DNA of 5,325 nucleotides. Origin: Nitrospira sp. (GTDB taxonomy: Bacteria; Nitrospirota; Nitrospiria; Nitrospirales; Nitrospiraceae). Numbering within the stretch: position 1 is the first letter of the stretch; each line of letters starts with the position of its first letter. Of this stretch, positions 4,770 to 5,325 are shown one piece after another. Under the pieces are notes generated by a model, which searched no databases, was not told the origin of the DNA, and worked only from the letters and a program-made list of their open reading frames with translations. Both the position numbers and the translations under genes were made by a program. Location of the stretch: contig JABMDH010000035.1 in the NCBI GenBank assembly GCA_015904075.1, positions 1-5,325 on the forward strand, read 5' to 3'.

Positions 4770-5325
4770 TCAGATGGTTTTCATCACTTCGCGCAATACG
4801 CTTGTGGCGTAGGCGCCGGGCGGCAGCGAGAAGGTCAGCGAGAGGATGGAACTATTCAGTGACCATTCCAGCTCCGTCAATGGGACCCGTAACGTGCGGC
4901 GTTCGCCGCGGAAGCCGCAGGCCTTTCCTGCTGCGACCAGGGCATCTCGTGTTGTTCCCGCTTCTACAATGACCGCCTCTTCAATCGTGCCCGGTTCGCC
5001 ATCGGCCCATGATACCCGTGAACCGAAGAGGATTCCCGTCGGGCTGATTTCAAAACGATCGGCACGAGGCTGCTCTTGACCGGCGTCCTCGACTTGAAAA
5101 CAGGCGCCGTTATCCGACTTCATCGCCCAATCGCCGGCCAGCACACGATCGATACGGTCGATGCGCCGGGCCAACATGCGGTTGAAGAGGAACGATTGGT
5201 ACGTATTCAGATACCAGATGCGTTTGGCCCGGCCCATTTTCTCGCGCCGTCGCGGATCGGTCAGCAAGGCGGCGCCGATCTGATAATTATCGCCGCTTTT
5301 GCCCTGCCGTTGGGGGCCGAAGTAG
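4770..5325 (-). CDS. truD: TruD, tRNA pseudouridine-13 synthase (C-terminal half, runs off right edge)
   Basis: TruD isomerises uridine 13 to pseudouridine in certain tRNAs (tRNA-Glu in Escherichia coli). Reading in from the right edge, 184 residues precede the TGA at 4772-4770. The first visible residues YFGPQRQGKSGDN match the conserved NYFG-x-QR-x-G...G-x-N motif of the TruD family, whose Phe lies in the active site. They are followed by YLNTYQSFLFNRML (about 38-51), the segment EQPRADRFEISPTGILFG in the middle, and the characteristic ending FSLPPGAYATSVLREVMK. E. coli TruD is about 350 residues, so about half is missing beyond 5325, including the catalytic Asp motif. Everything visible looks intact. 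A TTG at 5267 in this frame is inside the gene and is not the start. The gene converges on the zinc-ribbon gene across the 229-base gap 4541-4769, in which I see no gene and no clear terminator. Confidence 0.93.
   Translation of the reverse strand, partial: YFGPQRQGKSGDNYQIGAALLTDPRRREKMGRAKRIWYLNTYQSFLFNRMLARRIDRIDRVLAGDWAMKSDNGACFQVEDAGQEQPRADRFEISPTGILFGSRVSWADGEPGTIEEAVIVEAGTTRDALVAAGKACGFRGERRTLRVPLTELEWSLNSSILSLTFSLPPGAYATSVLREVMKTI

Noticed and set aside
4524..4862. Small open frames in both directions in and around the gap between the zinc-ribbon gene and truD.
   Set aside because: They show no family motifs, overlap confident genes at their ends and lack ribosome binding sites; I see nothing coding in 4541-4769.

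Overview
The window looks like a stretch of bacterial chromosome, most likely from a Nitrospira-like member of the Nitrospirota. That assignment is an inference from the style of the proteins (a small outer-membrane barrel, a secreted FlgD-type Ig-like protein, lar genes beside gpsA) and from the moderately high GC; no taxonomic marker gene is present. An outer-membrane protein with a C-terminal Phe and a Sec signal peptide points to a Gram-negative cell envelope.

Layout, left to right. Positions 1-428 (minus) hold the N-terminal part of larC, the nickel-inserting enzyme of nickel-pincer nucleotide (NPN) cofactor synthesis; it runs off the left edge. Positions 429-588 form a divergent promoter region. 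Positions 589-1134 (plus) encode a secreted protein with a FlgD-like Ig-fold signature. A convergent hairpin at 1150-1200 overlaps the end of larB. Positions 1192-2052 (minus) are larB, the carboxylase that starts NPN synthesis; its catalytic domain carries a perfect in-frame 99-bp tandem duplication. Positions 2049-3083 (minus) are gpsA, glycerol-3-phosphate dehydrogenase, which overlaps larB by 4 bp (ATGA). gpsA-larB is therefore an operon, apparently driven by a perfect TTGACA-17-TATAAT promoter at 3128-3156. The divergent gap 3084-3332 also holds an 11-bp perfect inverted repeat and a forward promoter for the gene at 3333-4064 (plus), a small outer-membrane beta-barrel protein. Positions 4184-4540 (plus) encode a small zinc-ribbon membrane protein that may be translated from a leaderless mRNA. 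Positions 4541-4769 hold no gene or convincing terminator that I can see. Positions 4770-5325 (minus) are the C-terminal half of truD (tRNA pseudouridine-13 synthase), running off the right edge.

How the parts relate. LarB and LarC act in one pathway (LarB carboxylates and hydrolyses nicotinic acid adenine dinucleotide, LarE sulfurates, LarC inserts nickel) that supplies the cofactor of LarA-type racemases and epimerases. Here the two genes share a strand but are separated by an opposite-strand gene. No larE or larA is visible. The other genes (lipid precursor synthesis, envelope protein, tRNA modification) are ordinary chromosomal neighbours.

The strongest anomaly is the larB duplication. 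It is either a recent gene-altering event or an assembly artefact, because 99 bp is a common assembler k-mer length. I do not see a convincing new multi-gene system in this window.
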